Shown here piece by piece: positions 8,568 through 18,090 of a DNA stretch of 47,736 bases. Within the stretch, counting starts at the first letter, position 1; each line of letters begins with the position of its first letter. The DNA lies in assembly GCF_009192995.1 (NCBI RefSeq), contig NZ_SDID01000018.1, positions 1-47,736 of the forward strand, given 5' to 3'. The stretch is from Sulfurimonas indica (GTDB taxonomy: Bacteria; Campylobacterota; Campylobacteria; Campylobacterales; Sulfurimonadaceae). Made by a program: the position numbers and the translations under genes. The notes below the pieces were generated by a model, which was given only the letters and a program-made list of their open reading frames with translations, did not search any database and was not told the origin of the DNA.

Positions 8568-9793
8568 TAAAATTCATCCAGTAGTATTACAGAGACATAG
8601 GTACCTGCTTCTAAAAATTTATCATCTTCACCGGCAATCATCAGTGCCGAATTATGTAGCATATTTGTAAGAATCGCTGAGCTTCCTACTTTTTTGCCTT
8701 CAAAGTTCACAAAGTACTCACCATCTTCTATAACAACATTACAGGCAGTAAATTCTGTAAATCTACTACGCTTCTTAAACTCTTCCTGGAGTTTTGCCGC
8801 TACCATTTTATATGGTTTTTCTTTGCCAAGCATCTTTGCAATGAGTGGTAAGGCATACAGAATTGCAGTCACTGTTGAAGAGTAAGCAAAACCAGGAAGT
8901 GCCAAGATAAACTTGTGTCCACGCTGTGCAACTAAGATATGACGACCCGGCTTAATCCCGACACCTTTATAAACCACTTCAGCACCAAGACGAGGGATAA
9001 TATCTTTGACAAAATCATAGTCCCCGACACTCACACCTCCGGTACTGACAAGGATATCTGCAGACTCAAGCGCATTTTCAAAAGTCTTCATTATGGCATC
9101 TCTATCATCAGGAGCCGTTCCAAGCTGAATCACCTCTGCACCAGCTGACTCAAACAGTGCTGCTAGTGTGTAGTTGTTTGAGCTTCGAATTTGAGCCGGA
9201 TTGTCAGAGTTTTCTCCAAGATCAAGTATCTCACTTCCTGTTGCAATAACTGCTACACGAGGACGAAGTGCTACTTTTACCATCACACAGTTCAGCCCTG
9301 CCATTACACCGATTTCGGCAAAACCGATCTTCGTTCCTTTTTCAATAAGAATCTCACCAGCTCTATAACCCTCGCCTACAGGACGAACAGCATTCCTGCG
9401 CTCTACCATCTCATTGATAGTAATCTTGCCATCGGAAAATGTAACATTCTCTATCTGGATAAGTGTGTCACTCCCTTCTGGCATCATTGAACCGGTAAAG
9501 GTCTTAATAGACTCACCTTCACCTAAAACTCGGCGCTCATCATGTCCTGCAGGGTTATCTCCAAGGACAACAAGTTCACCTTTTTGTAAGTCTTCATGTT
9601 TTACAGCATAACCATCCATCGATGCCGTAGGAAACTGCGGGTCATTATAAACGGCTACAATATCCTCTGCCAAAACACGTCCAAGTGCACTGCTCAGTGG
9701 TACTCTCTCATAGCGATGGTTATTAACCTGCAGAAGGTCCAGCATATTCTGGCTTGTCTCGTAAGAGATAAAATCTGCTCCTGTTATACTCAT
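8567..9793 (-). CDS. moeA: Molybdopterin molybdenumtransferase
   Basis: MoeA inserts molybdate into adenylylated molybdopterin in the last step of molybdenum cofactor synthesis. The 408-residue protein shows the expected N-terminal DPQFPTASMDGYAV segment, the ATGSEI strand and the STGGVSVGDYDFV motif of the MoeA/MogA domain. It also shows GVGIKPGRH and LPGFAYSS. The length is normal. It overlaps moaE by 4 bp, so the pair is probably translationally coupled, and it sits with moaE and moaD as a cofactor block. Molybdoenzymes such as nitrate reductase would be the clients, though none is in this window. Confidence 0.95.
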   Translation of the reverse strand: MSITGADFISYETSQNMLDLLQVNNHRYERVPLSSALGRVLAEDIVAVYNDPQFPTASMDGYAVKHEDLQKGELVVLGDNPAGHDERRVLGEGESIKTFTGSMMPEGSDTLIQIENVTFSDGKITINEMVERRNAVRPVGEGYRAGEILIEKGTKIGFAEIGVMAGLNCVMVKVALRPRVAVIATGSEILDLGENSDNPAQIRSSNNYTLAALFESAGAEVIQLGTAPDDRDAIMKTFENALESADILVSTGGVSVGDYDFVKDIIPRLGAEVVYKGVGIKPGRHILVAQRGHKFILALPGFAYSSTVTAILYALPLIAKMLGKEKPYKMVAAKLQEEFKKRSRFTEFTACNVVIEDGEYFVNFEGKKVGSSAILTNMLHNSALMIAGEDDKFLEAGTYVSVILLDEF

Positions 9794-10236
9794 TGGTTTG
9801 CTCCTAGAATTCCACTGCCTTTTATCGCAGTTGAGCGGTCTTTTGCATAAACACGTTGTCCATCTATGAGGTCATACTTCCAAATCGGTGCACTTGCTTT
9901 AAAATCTTCTACAAATTCATCTATAAATTCTAAAGCGACACGACGCTTTGGTGAAAATACTGCTGCAATATAAGAAGACTCATGCAGCATAACATCTCCA
10001 CGTGAATGAGCCATTTTAATGATTGCGCCTCTTTCTTGTGCCTTTTTCTGCCATGCCTCATACCAAGACTCTAAAATCGGCTCATAAATATCAAAACTAA
10101 GCCCGTCAATACCGTCTTCACTGCGAACAGTCCCTACAAATGGAATGTAAGCACCATAGTTGCTTTGTGCTTCTGCGTCATACCACTCTTTTAAAATTTT
10201 TGGCACATCCAAAGCACCATCATAAAGGCTTAGCAT
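9790..10236 (-). CDS. moaE: Molybdopterin synthase catalytic subunit
   Basis: MoaE, with thiocarboxylated MoaD, converts cyclic pyranopterin monophosphate to molybdopterin. The 148-residue protein has the family features: GAYIPFVGTVRSED near the N-terminus, then MAHSRGDVMLHESSYIAAVFSPKRR with the catalytic core, and APIWKYDLIDG near the end. It lies 3 bp after moaD and overlaps moeA by 4 bp, as expected for one operon. Confidence 0.95.
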   Translation of the reverse strand: MLSLYDGALDVPKILKEWYDAEAQSNYGAYIPFVGTVRSEDGIDGLSFDIYEPILESWYEAWQKKAQERGAIIKMAHSRGDVMLHESSYIAAVFSPKRRVALEFIDEFVEDFKASAPIWKYDLIDGQRVYAKDRSTAIKGSGILGANQ

Positions 10237-10239
10237 CCA

Positions 10240-10461
10240 TTAACCTCCGCAAACAGGTGGCAGAAGTGAGATCTTGTCTCCATCTTGCAGTACTACATCC
10301 AAAGAAGAAACCATTGTATCATTTACGGCAACTGCAGAGTTTTGCAGCCACTCAGAGAGCTCTTTATCTTTTTGTAAAATCTCTGCTAACTCATTTAAGT
10401 TTGTTATCTCAAGTTCCAGTGCATCTTTTTGTATCGGTCCTAAAAATTCTACTCTTACCAT
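10240..10461 (-). CDS. moaD: Molybdopterin synthase sulfur carrier subunit
   Basis: This 73-residue ubiquitin-like protein starts MVRVEFLGPI and ends in the Gly-Gly tail (LPPVCGG) that is thiocarboxylated to carry sulfur to MoaE. It is slightly shorter than usual but complete. It is the first gene of the leftward moaD-moaE-moeA run, with a TATAAT on the minus strand at 10490-10495. Confidence 0.92.
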   Translation of the reverse strand: MVRVEFLGPIQKDALELEITNLNELAEILQKDKELSEWLQNSAVAVNDTMVSSLDVVLQDGDKISLLPPVCGG

Positions 10462-10489
10462 CTTTACTACCTTGTAAAATATTGTTCAA

Positions 10490-10522
10490 ATTATATCTAA
10501 GATAAGTTAAGTGCGCTATAAT
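10490..10522. promoter_or_regulatory. Divergent promoters for moaD and mqnA
   Basis: ATTATA at 10490-10495 is TATAAT read leftward for moaD. TATAAT at 10517-10522 serves mqnA rightward and ends only 5 bp before its ATG. The transcription start expected 6-7 bp after the -10 box would fall on or next to the start codon, so the mqnA mRNA may be leaderless. Confidence 0.55.
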
Positions 10523-10527
10523 TTCGC

Positions 10528-11178
10528 ATGATTTTTGGAAAAATAGAATACCTCAACCTCCTCCCATTTCATGTTTTTATGAAACGCTTTGCCAAAAACT
10601 CTCAAGCAAAAGCCATCATGAATTATAAAAAGAATGTACCTGCCAAAATCAATCAAGAATTTATCAACAATCGTGTTGATGCCGCTTTTATATCAAGTAT
10701 CGCAGCACAACAATACAAGTACATTAATCTTGGAATCATTGCAAAAAAAGAGGTACGCAGTGTTTTGGTTATTCCCTCACGCAGAGATAAAAATGATATA
10801 GAGTCCGCCTCTTCAAATATTTTGGCAAAAATACTAGCGCAAAATGGAGAGATACTCATCGGAGACAAGGCTCTGCGTTACTCTCTGAAAAACAGTGACT
10901 ATGTAGATTTGGCAGAGCTCTGGAGCAAAAAACACCAACTCCCTTTTGTTTTTGCACTTTTATGCTATCACAAAGATAAAAAAGTCTATAAAAAAATCGA
11001 GAGAGAGTTTTTAAAAAAGAAGCAAAAGATTCCTGCCTATCTTTTAGAAAAAGCAGCAAAAAAAACGGCAGTAGACTCAAAAGAGATTTTAGACTATCTT
11101 GAGCTTATTTCCTACAAACTTGATAACAAAGCAAAACTTGGACTCAAAAAGTTTTATAAAGAGGCCAAAAAGCTCTAG
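10528..11178 (+). CDS. mqnA: Chorismate dehydratase (futalosine pathway)
   Basis: MqnA dehydrates chorismate to 3-[(1-carboxyvinyl)oxy]benzoate, the first step of the futalosine route to menaquinone used by Campylobacterota. The 216-residue protein has the MqnA start FGKIEYLNLLPFHVF and the segment NNRVDAAFISSIA. It also has IGDKALRYS, matching the substrate-binding loop of the periplasmic-binding-protein-like fold. It is shorter than many homologues, mainly at the C-terminus. No ribosome-binding site precedes the ATG, in line with a leaderless message. Its stop overlaps the end of the convergent malic enzyme gene by 4 bp. Confidence 0.85.
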   Translation: MIFGKIEYLNLLPFHVFMKRFAKNSQAKAIMNYKKNVPAKINQEFINNRVDAAFISSIAAQQYKYINLGIIAKKEVRSVLVIPSRRDKNDIESASSNILAKILAQNGEILIGDKALRYSLKNSDYVDLAELWSKKHQLPFVFALLCYHKDKKVYKKIEREFLKKKQKIPAYLLEKAAKKTAVDSKEILDYLELISYKLDNKAKLGLKKFYKEAKKL

Positions 11179-12479
11179 ATTTTTCCATCTAAATGCTCAG
11201 CTAAACGCTGTAGTTTCACTCTGTAAGCATCTATATCAAAATCTTTCTCGCGTGCTACACCATCTTCTATGGCAGCCTCTGCAACAGCTGATGCAACATA
11301 TACAAGTACACGTCTGTCAAACGGTGAAGGGATGATATAGTCCGGACCAAACTCCATAACATCTCTATTGTGTGCAGCTTTTACATGATCCGGTACTTCT
11401 TCTTTTGCTAAACGTGCAAGTGCACGAGCAGCAGCGAGTTTCATATGTTGTGTGATTTTTGTAGCTCTTACATCAAGTGCACCACGAAAAATCTGAGGGA
11501 AACCAAGAACATTATTTACCTGATTTGCATAATCACTACGTCCAGTACCGATGATAATATCCGGGCGTGCTTTTTTGGCTACATCCGGTTTTATCTCAGG
11601 ATTTGGATTGGCGCAGGCAAAGATAATAGGGTGCTCATCGCTCATTGACTGTACCATCTCAGGAGTTATCAAGTCAGGGCCGGAGAGTCCAAGGACCATA
11701 TCGGCACCATTCATCGCATCTTCTAAAGTTCTATCTTCTGTTTTAAGTGCAAAGCGTTTTTTGTATTTATTGAGATCTTCCCTTCCATCATGAATAACAC
11801 CTTTGGAATCAAGCATAATTATGTTTTTTACACCAAGCTCTCTGTACATATTACCACAAGCGATTCCGGCAGCACCCGCACCAATGATAACAACTTTAAG
11901 ATCAGCAACATTTTTACCGCTCATCTCTAGAACGTTCATAAGTCCAGCTGTTGTAATCACAGCTGTTCCATGTTGATCATCATGAAAAACAGGGACATTA
12001 CAAATCTCTTTAAGACGGCTCTCTACCTCAAAACACCTTGGTGCTGAAATATCTTCTAAGTTAATACCGCCAAAACTATCCGCTATCGCAGATACAATTG
12101 TAATAATCTCCTCTGTATCTTTTGTATTGAGCTCAATATCTACTGCATCTACATTGGCAAATGCTTTGAACAAAACACCTTTACCTTCCATAACAGGCTT
12201 ACTTGCCATATGACCGATATCACCTAATCCCAAAACTGCTGTACCATCGCTAATGACAGCGACAAGGTTACCTTTATCTGTATATTCATATACCTTTTTC
12301 GGGTCCTTTTGAATTTCCAGACACGGATAGGCAACACCTGGAGAGTAAGCCATTGAAAGCTCCTCTTGGGTATGGCATGGTTTTGTTAAAAGTGTCGCTA
12401 TTTTCCCATTTCCATCAAACTCATCTTTTGCTCTATGATAATTTAGAGAAGCCTCTTTAAATGATAAATTTTTTGACAT
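11175..12479 (-). CDS. Malic enzyme (malate dehydrogenase, oxaloacetate-decarboxylating)
   Basis: The enzyme decarboxylates malate to pyruvate while reducing NAD(P)+. The 434-residue protein has AYSPGVAYPCLEI, the VISDGTAVLGLGDIG motif, FHDDQHGTAVI with metal-binding acidic residues, and the dinucleotide fold VVIIGAGAAGIACGN. It matches the short MaeB-type form without the C-terminal phosphotransacetylase-like domain. Cofactor preference cannot be fixed by eye. The gene is preceded by AAGGAT and appears to be transcribed alone. Confidence 0.9.
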   Translation of the reverse strand: MSKNLSFKEASLNYHRAKDEFDGNGKIATLLTKPCHTQEELSMAYSPGVAYPCLEIQKDPKKVYEYTDKGNLVAVISDGTAVLGLGDIGHMASKPVMEGKGVLFKAFANVDAVDIELNTKDTEEIITIVSAIADSFGGINLEDISAPRCFEVESRLKEICNVPVFHDDQHGTAVITTAGLMNVLEMSGKNVADLKVVIIGAGAAGIACGNMYRELGVKNIIMLDSKGVIHDGREDLNKYKKRFALKTEDRTLEDAMNGADMVLGLSGPDLITPEMVQSMSDEHPIIFACANPNPEIKPDVAKKARPDIIIGTGRSDYANQVNNVLGFPQIFRGALDVRATKITQHMKLAAARALARLAKEEVPDHVKAAHNRDVMEFGPDYIIPSPFDRRVLVYVASAVAEAAIEDGVAREKDFDIDAYRVKLQRLAEHLDGKI

Positions 12480-12527
12480 AACAAATCCTTATTTTTCTAT
12501 TAAAAATTATATAACTAAAATAAACGT

Positions 12528-13787
12528 TTAGATTTTATTTAAAAATAAAACACTGTTTCCTTTGGCATTATAATAAATCCCCATAGAGTTCTTGCGTGAG
12601 ACAAAAACTCCGCGTCCGTTGAATTTTTTCGAATTTCTAAAAATCTGACTGAGTATGTGGGTATCAAACCCATCTCCCTCATCATAAATTTTTGTAACAA
12701 TATATTCACTTGCAGACTCTTTGAACCTGTAAACTTCTACAAAGATCTTTTTTGAACAATCTTTTTCTAATTCATTTAACTTTTCAAAGTAAATATCTTT
12801 TTCTAGAAAATCATGTTTTGTTTGAGAATCAATACCCAAATTTCCATGCTCATAAGCATTCATATAGAGCTCTGTAAAAACAACACCTGCCTTGTAAGCC
12901 TCTTTCATATCAACATTCAACTCTTTCCAAAGCATCTCATACCAAGCAGAAGCACTCTCTACATCTTGTAATGATGTTGCAAACTCTTTCTTGCCAATAA
13001 GAGTCTCTTCTCGCATATCAAGGCTGTTAATAAATATAAGTGTCAAATCATCCTCTTGCTCTTTTATACGAGAGTTAAACTTATCTTTAAAATCTTCTCT
13101 CGTAAAAGATGTTTTAAAGTCCTCCTCTATAAAGCTCCCGTAAGATTGTTTCCCATCTTGTGTACTGTTTTCAACAATGCCGTCACTGTAAAAAAGAAAC
13201 TTGTCAATATGTTGTACTTGATAATGATCTATTCTATACTCTCTCTGCCATTTACTCATCGGAGTATTGTTTGATTTAATTTTGATAATATTGTCTTGCT
13301 TGTCTTGAAGAAGAAAAGGAGGCATTGCAAACTTTGCATATTCTAAGAGACCAAAATAACTGTCAAAACATATATAGTCTATAGCTAAAACTTCATCATC
13401 AAGCAAAATTGGTCTGATAAACTCCATAGACTCACTAATAATGATATCTAAACTAAAACTGTCATGTTCAATCATCTTATCAATCAGATGATTGATAAAA
13501 GTCGTCATAATAACTGTTGTAAATGAAGCAGAGATCCCTTTGCCCATACCATCTACAAGAAGATAAAAGGTTCTGTGTTCATCGATTCTTCGGGCACTGT
13601 AAGCATCACCACTCAAAGTATCAAGTGGTCTGTAAAGAAAGTCTACTAAAGATGTTGTTTTTGAGTCTATCATCTGATAGTAAAAATCATTTCGAAGAAT
13701 ATTAAGTTCTTTTTCAAATGCCAGTTCTGCTTGATAGGAGGCATAAGCCTCACTCTTCTCCAAGAGTTCTAGTCTATCTTTGAACAT
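12528..13787 (-). CDS. PP2C/SpoIIE-type phosphatase fused to a GHKL (anti-sigma kinase type) domain
   Basis: This 419-residue cytoplasmic protein has two parts. Residues about 50-260 form a SpoIIE-like PP2C phosphatase, with GDAYSARR, LLVDGMGKGISAS, FYSDGIVENS and DDLTLIFI as metal-binding landmarks. Residues about 290-419 form a HATPase_c_2 domain: FTELYMNAYEHGN is the N box, YDEGDGFD the G1 box and NGRGVFVSRK the G2 region. Such fusions can both phosphorylate and dephosphorylate STAS proteins in partner-switching systems. Its start overlaps the chemoreceptor stop by 1 bp, and a STAS gene heads the same operon, so the STAS protein at 15767-16054 is the likely substrate. Confidence 0.85.
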   Translation of the reverse strand: MFKDRLELLEKSEAYASYQAELAFEKELNILRNDFYYQMIDSKTTSLVDFLYRPLDTLSGDAYSARRIDEHRTFYLLVDGMGKGISASFTTVIMTTFINHLIDKMIEHDSFSLDIIISESMEFIRPILLDDEVLAIDYICFDSYFGLLEYAKFAMPPFLLQDKQDNIIKIKSNNTPMSKWQREYRIDHYQVQHIDKFLFYSDGIVENSTQDGKQSYGSFIEEDFKTSFTREDFKDKFNSRIKEQEDDLTLIFINSLDMREETLIGKKEFATSLQDVESASAWYEMLWKELNVDMKEAYKAGVVFTELYMNAYEHGNLGIDSQTKHDFLEKDIYFEKLNELEKDCSKKIFVEVYRFKESASEYIVTKIYDEGDGFDTHILSQIFRNSKKFNGRGVFVSRKNSMGIYYNAKGNSVLFLNKI

Positions 13788-15763
13788 TAAATTTTAAACT
13801 TGCTTAGTTCTGATTGTAATTTTTTGGCATCTCGTGTCAATGAATCCACTGCATTTTCTACTGTTGTTCTGAGTTCACTATTTTTCGATGCAACGTCAAT
13901 AATCTCATCCATTGTTGTAATAAGTGTTTTTGTTTTTGTAGCAATAAGGACACTTTGATGCATTACATCTGTCGATTTATCTTTGGTATTCAAGAGATTC
14001 TCTTTAGTCTCATTTGAAGAGCTTATAAGCTCTTGCGCAGAGTCTGCTATCTCATTCATACTTTCTGATGTTTTATCTGTCTCTTCAGAGATCTCTACAA
14101 CATTTTGTGTAATAAGATTTACATTTGCACTGATTTCAGAAAGTGATTTTTGTGTACGCTCTGCTAACTTTCTTACCTCATCAGCAACCACGGCAAAACC
14201 ACGTCCATGTTCACCCGCACGTGCTGCTTCAATAGCAGCATTCAGTGCAAGAAGATTCGTCTGATCTGCAATATCAGAAATAATAGCGAGTACATCTTTG
14301 ATATTTTTTGCCTGTTCTGTTAAAGATGCTACTTTGTTGACAAGATCTTGTTGCTGTTGGCTTCCATTTTCAATCGATGTCACAACTGACTCTAGTTTTA
14401 CAATGAAAGTATCAAGCACATTAAAAGTACTATCTAAATCCTCTGTCACAACAATTGTGGACTCTTCAACAATGTCAAGTTTCTCACCAATTTCAGCAAT
14501 TAAACCATTAACCTCTTTAATTTTATTCTCTTCAATCTGACTATTTTGTCTTAAAGTATCTATAACACTATTAAGCTTATGACTCTCTCTTGTCGTAGCC
14601 GTTGCCACATCCTGTGTATTATAAACACTCTCTTTAAATGATACAATCATTTTATGAAGTGCTCGTGAGATTTGAGAAATCTCATCATCTCCTTCTACAA
14701 CCACATTACATGTCAAGTCTAAATCATTCGATACACAGCTGATCTTGCTAAGTGAGCTCTCAACACTTCTGTTTACACCACGTGCAATGATTAAGATAAT
14801 AATAAAGACCGCAATTGCAAAGATACTGTATCCTAGCAGTGCAATAAGTGTATTTGTTTTATACTCTGCTTCAATATTTGCAAGTAGTTTGTCATTCTCT
14901 TTAGCTAAGTTATCATCCACTTTTTTAAGTAAATTGATCTTTTTTGTAATTGTTTTAAACCAGACAACACCATCAACACCAAAACCACCTTCATTTGCTT
15001 TAGCAACAGCAACTTTACGCATATTGTTCACTTCTGTAACAACAGATGAATTCATAATACGTTTATACATATCGACTGAATCTTTTGGAGCGATGCTCAC
15101 AAATGCATCCATATAAGCATTCTGTTCTGCCATAAGCGTGATAAATTTCGCAAACATTCCAGAACCAAATTTGTCAGCAGAAAAAGTCGCACTCATAACA
15201 GCTCTCTCAATTCCGGCACGCTCTTTTGATTTTAAAAAGTTTGTATAGGCACTGAGTGCTTTTACAAGCTCTGGAGTATCAGCTAACTTCGCTGTAAGAG
15301 AAATCACGTGCAAAATATCTCTGTTCACTCCTGAATAGTAACCGACCTCATCTTTAACCGAGATTGTAAAATTATCAACACGGGAACGGATGTTTTCAAT
15401 TCTTCCCATCCCATTCATAACAGCTTGAATACTTTTACGTAAACTCTCCTGATAATTTGTCAAATCAAGAGAGTTCACGTACATTTGAAGTTCTTTGAAA
15501 CGACCATCTGTCAAAACTCTCTGCTTCTTTAAGATCTCACCGAATTTCTTTCCATTTGAGCCGAGAAAACCTGCACTCGCGCCCCTCTCTTTTTGTGTTT
15601 CATGTATAAGAAGAGAAAGTTTCTGTGAAAGTATATTTAACTCTTGTGCTTGTGTAATGACAGCTCTTTTTTCCAATGCTTTATTAATAGTCAACACCAT
15701 GATTACCAGTGCAAAAGAGACGACAATAGCTGTAATGAGTTTGAGTTTGTTTTTAATAGTCAT
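13787..15763 (-). CDS. Methyl-accepting chemotaxis protein with NIT-type sensor
   Basis: This 658-residue receptor has a first membrane segment near residues 10-27 and a periplasmic domain of about 275 residues. That domain starts with [20 protein letters not shown], the mark of the nitrate/nitrite-sensing NIT domain. A second membrane segment lies near 303-327, followed by a HAMP-like linker and the MCP signalling tip ([19 protein letters not shown]). It lacks a C-terminal methylesterase-docking pentapeptide. It lies between a STAS gene and a phosphatase/kinase gene with 3-bp and 1-bp spacing. It may therefore feed a partner-switching output as well as, or instead of, the flagellar motor. 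Confidence 0.9.
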   Translation of the reverse strand: MTIKNKLKLITAIVVSFALVIMVLTINKALEKRAVITQAQELNILSQKLSLLIHETQKERGASAGFLGSNGKKFGEILKKQRVLTDGRFKELQMYVNSLDLTNYQESLRKSIQAVMNGMGRIENIRSRVDNFTISVKDEVGYYSGVNRDILHVISLTAKLADTPELVKALSAYTNFLKSKERAGIERAVMSATFSADKFGSGMFAKFITLMAEQNAYMDAFVSIAPKDSVDMYKRIMNSSVVTEVNNMRKVAVAKANEGGFGVDGVVWFKTITKKINLLKKVDDNLAKENDKLLANIEAEYKTNTLIALLGYSIFAIAVFIIILIIARGVNRSVESSLSKISCVSNDLDLTCNVVVEGDDEISQISRALHKMIVSFKESVYNTQDVATATTRESHKLNSVIDTLRQNSQIEENKIKEVNGLIAEIGEKLDIVEESTIVVTEDLDSTFNVLDTFIVKLESVVTSIENGSQQQQDLVNKVASLTEQAKNIKDVLAIISDIADQTNLLALNAAIEAARAGEHGRGFAVVADEVRKLAERTQKSLSEISANVNLITQNVVEISEETDKTSESMNEIADSAQELISSSNETKENLLNTKDKSTDVMHQSVLIATKTKTLITTMDEIIDVASKNSELRTTVENAVDSLTRDAKKLQSELSKFKI

Positions 15764-15766
15764 AAT

Positions 15767-16054
15767 TTATACCTTCTTCACTTTAAAGAGTGTTACTAAA
15801 TTTAAATCGTCAAAAAGTTCAAAAAGACTACTGTCTCCGACTTTTATAGAGAGATCAACGCCTTCTTTTTGCACCAGCTTTGTCAAATAACCGATGATGG
15901 AAGAGGTAATTGAAATAGAGTTTTTAATCGTAAGAATTATACTTTCATGTGTTTTTTTCACTTCATCAAGCATATCTTTTAAGATTTGATAGTCTCTGAC
16001 TGATTTTATATTTCCGTGAATAATTATATTATTTCCTGATGATGAAATATCCAT
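15767..16054 (-). CDS. STAS-domain protein (anti-anti-sigma type)
   Basis: This is a single-domain 95-residue protein. The alternating strand-helix pattern and the segment NSISITSSIIGYLTKL fit the STAS fold. The Thr/Ser cluster there sits where SpoIIAA-like proteins carry their phosphorylated serine. It is the first gene of a tight leftward trio with the NIT-type receptor and the PP2C/GHKL protein. The likely role is a phospho-switch read by a partner elsewhere in the genome. Sequence divergence makes the assignment moderate. Confidence 0.65.
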   Translation of the reverse strand: MDISSSGNNIIIHGNIKSVRDYQILKDMLDEVKKTHESIILTIKNSISITSSIIGYLTKLVQKEGVDLSIKVGDSSLFELFDDLNLVTLFKVKKV

Positions 16055-16106
16055 TTTTACCTCTGTTTATAGAAAATTAAAGTCTCTAATCATATCTAAT
16101 TTAACC

Positions 16107-17282
16107 TTATTTAACCAAAAAAGCAAGCCAATCTTTCATCTTTTTCTCATAACCTATCTCTTTAAGATCAACAAAATGCAATGGTTTTGTTAAATAATTC
16201 TGCTTTACATAACCACCAAAATCATGCGGATATAAATATCCCTCATTTTGCTGTCTGATGTTCTTTGGAATCTTTAAAATTGCACCATCTTTAACAGCTT
16301 GAAGCGCTTTATTTATCGCTAAATATGCCGAATTAGACTTTGGCGAAGCACAAAGATAGATAACAGCCTGTGCTAAAATAATCCTTGCTTCGGGATAACC
16401 AATCTGTTTTACGCTTGTCAGTGTTGAAGTTGTAAGTGTTAAGGCTTGAGGATTGGCATTGCCCACATCTTCACTCGCAAGTATGACCAAACGGCGCGCT
16501 ATAAAATCAGCACTCTCCCCTCCATCAATCAGCCTTGCAAGATAGTAGATGGCGGCATCAGTGTCACTGCCTCGAATCGATTTGATAAGTGCTGAAGCCA
16601 AATCATAATGCACACCCGCTTCGCTGCTTCCAGCCTGCAGGGCATTGGGACGTAAAGATTTCAGTAAATCCAGTGTTACCTCTGTACTAATGGCAGTTGC
16701 AAACTCCAGAAGTTTTAACATAGCCCTTGCATCACCACCGCTTGAGGCTATTAGATACTCTTTTGCATCTTTATCAAGTGTCAATTTTTCTCGATTTATA
16801 GCTTTGTCCAGAAGTTTTTCAAGCCCTGTGTGAGATATAGGACCAAGCTCAAAAAGCATAGAGCGGGAACGAATAGCGGAAGTGAGAGAGAAAAACGGAT
16901 TCTCTGTAGAAGCACCGATAATGAGTACAGAGTTATTCTCCATTACAGGAAGCAGTACCTCTTGCTGATTTTTAGAGAGTCTATGCACTTCATCGATAAA
17001 TATCAAAGGTTTCTGCAAAGCATTGGCATACTCTTTAAATATTTTTCGCAGCTCTTCAATCTTGAGTGAAGTCGCATTCATCTCATAAAAAGGCATATCC
17101 AGTGTTGTGGCAATTATTCGTGCGAGTGAGGTTTTTCCAACTCCTGCCGGTCCATAAAAAAAGCTATGACCAAGTGCACTCTTTTCACATAGTGTTCGAA
17201 GCGGGGCACCCACTTGCGTGAGATGTTCCTGCCCTACCATATCATCAAAAGATGCAGGTCGAAGCAGATAGGTAAAATCCAA
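16107..17282 (-). CDS. rarA: Replication-associated recombination protein A
   Basis: RarA (MgsA) is a AAA+ ATPase of the clamp-loader/RuvB group that acts at stalled replication forks. The 391-residue protein has FYGPAGVGKTSLARI (Walker A), LIFIDEVHRLSKNQQE (Walker B) and GASTENPFFSLTSAIRSR (sensor 1 and arginine finger). It also has the ISSGGDARAMLKLLE sensor 2 region, and the C-terminal tetramerisation domain is present. It is followed 3 bp upstream by rluB in the same direction. Confidence 0.93.
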   Translation of the reverse strand: MDFTYLLRPASFDDMVGQEHLTQVGAPLRTLCEKSALGHSFFYGPAGVGKTSLARIIATTLDMPFYEMNATSLKIEELRKIFKEYANALQKPLIFIDEVHRLSKNQQEVLLPVMENNSVLIIGASTENPFFSLTSAIRSRSMLFELGPISHTGLEKLLDKAINREKLTLDKDAKEYLIASSGGDARAMLKLLEFATAISTEVTLDLLKSLRPNALQAGSSEAGVHYDLASALIKSIRGSDTDAAIYYLARLIDGGESADFIARRLVILASEDVGNANPQALTLTTSTLTSVKQIGYPEARIILAQAVIYLCASPKSNSAYLAINKALQAVKDGAILKIPKNIRQQNEGYLYPHDFGGYVKQNYLTKPLHFVDLKEIGYEKKMKDWLAFLVK

Positions 17283-17285
17283 GTT

Positions 17286-18086
17286 TTACTCTTTTTCTTT
17301 AGAAACTCTAGCCTTCTCTTTTGCCTTTCGTTTCTCTTCTTTTAAAAATTTATGTAGAGCTGAGTACTCACTGCGTGAGAGATAGCGGGTTTTACCTGTT
17401 GGAAGATTATTAAGCTCAATCTCTGCAAAACTCAGACGCTTTAGGTCAACAACTTCAGCTCCAAAGTGCGCAAAAAAACGACGCAGTTCTCTATTTTTCC
17501 CTTCTGAGAGTGCCACTTTCAACACTGAGTAATTTGGCTGATTTTTCTGAATTTTATACCCGATAAAAGGTTTAAATTCCATCGATTTGATCTTAGAATG
17601 TGAATGCGCACCAGCCGTTGCATCTTCCAGATAGATACCATTAAGCATCACATCTTCCATATCGGGAGTCACTTCTCCTTTGATTTTAATCTTATAGATT
17701 CTCTCTAAATCTGACTCCATCAAAGCCGTTGCCACATGAGAAGCATCTGTTAAAAGAAGCAGCCCTTCTGAAGCAAAGTCCAAACGCCCAACTGGAATAA
17801 AGTGACGAAAATCTTTATGAAGTGAATCGTAAATCGTTCTTCTTCCTTTTGGGTCTGACTTTGTAACGAGTTCCCCTTTTGGCTTGTTATAAACTATAAC
17901 TGTATATTTTTCTTGCGGACTTACCTGTTTTCCACTGATATAGACAATATCTCTACCCTCTTCTACCTGTGTGGCAGGGTTCATCTCTATCTCGCCGTTA
18001 ACACGGACATAACCATCTTGAATGGCACGGTCAGCCTCTCTGCGTGAATAGGTTGAGTAGTGTGCTATGTATTTATTTAATCTCAT
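17286..18086 (-). CDS. rluB: RluB-type 23S rRNA pseudouridine synthase
   Basis: This 266-residue enzyme has an N-terminal S4 RNA-binding domain (MRLNKYIAHYSTYSRREADRA). The RsuA/RluB catalytic domain follows, with the nucleophilic Asp in VGRLDFASEGLLLLT. The C-terminus is a lysine- and arginine-rich tail (EEKRKAKEKARVSKEKE). It isomerises a uridine in ribosomal RNA, by family most likely 23S rRNA. The exact target cannot be told apart from RsuA/RluE relatives by eye. The gene lies 4 bp from kdsD. Confidence 0.88.
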   Translation of the reverse strand: MRLNKYIAHYSTYSRREADRAIQDGYVRVNGEIEMNPATQVEEGRDIVYISGKQVSPQEKYTVIVYNKPKGELVTKSDPKGRRTIYDSLHKDFRHFIPVGRLDFASEGLLLLTDASHVATALMESDLERIYKIKIKGEVTPDMEDVMLNGIYLEDATAGAHSHSKIKSMEFKPFIGYKIQKNQPNYSVLKVALSEGKNRELRRFFAHFGAEVVDLKRLSFAEIELNNLPTGKTRYLSRSEYSALHKFLKEEKRKAKEKARVSKEKE

Positions 18087-18090
18087 TATT

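Noticed and set aside
8694-9850. Several plus-strand frames in the moeA/moaE region
   Set aside because: They are antisense shadows of well-conserved molybdopterin genes.
13983-15890. Serine-rich plus-strand frames
   Set aside because: They are antisense to the chemoreceptor and its STAS neighbour. The Ser/Phe bias is typical of a shadow frame.
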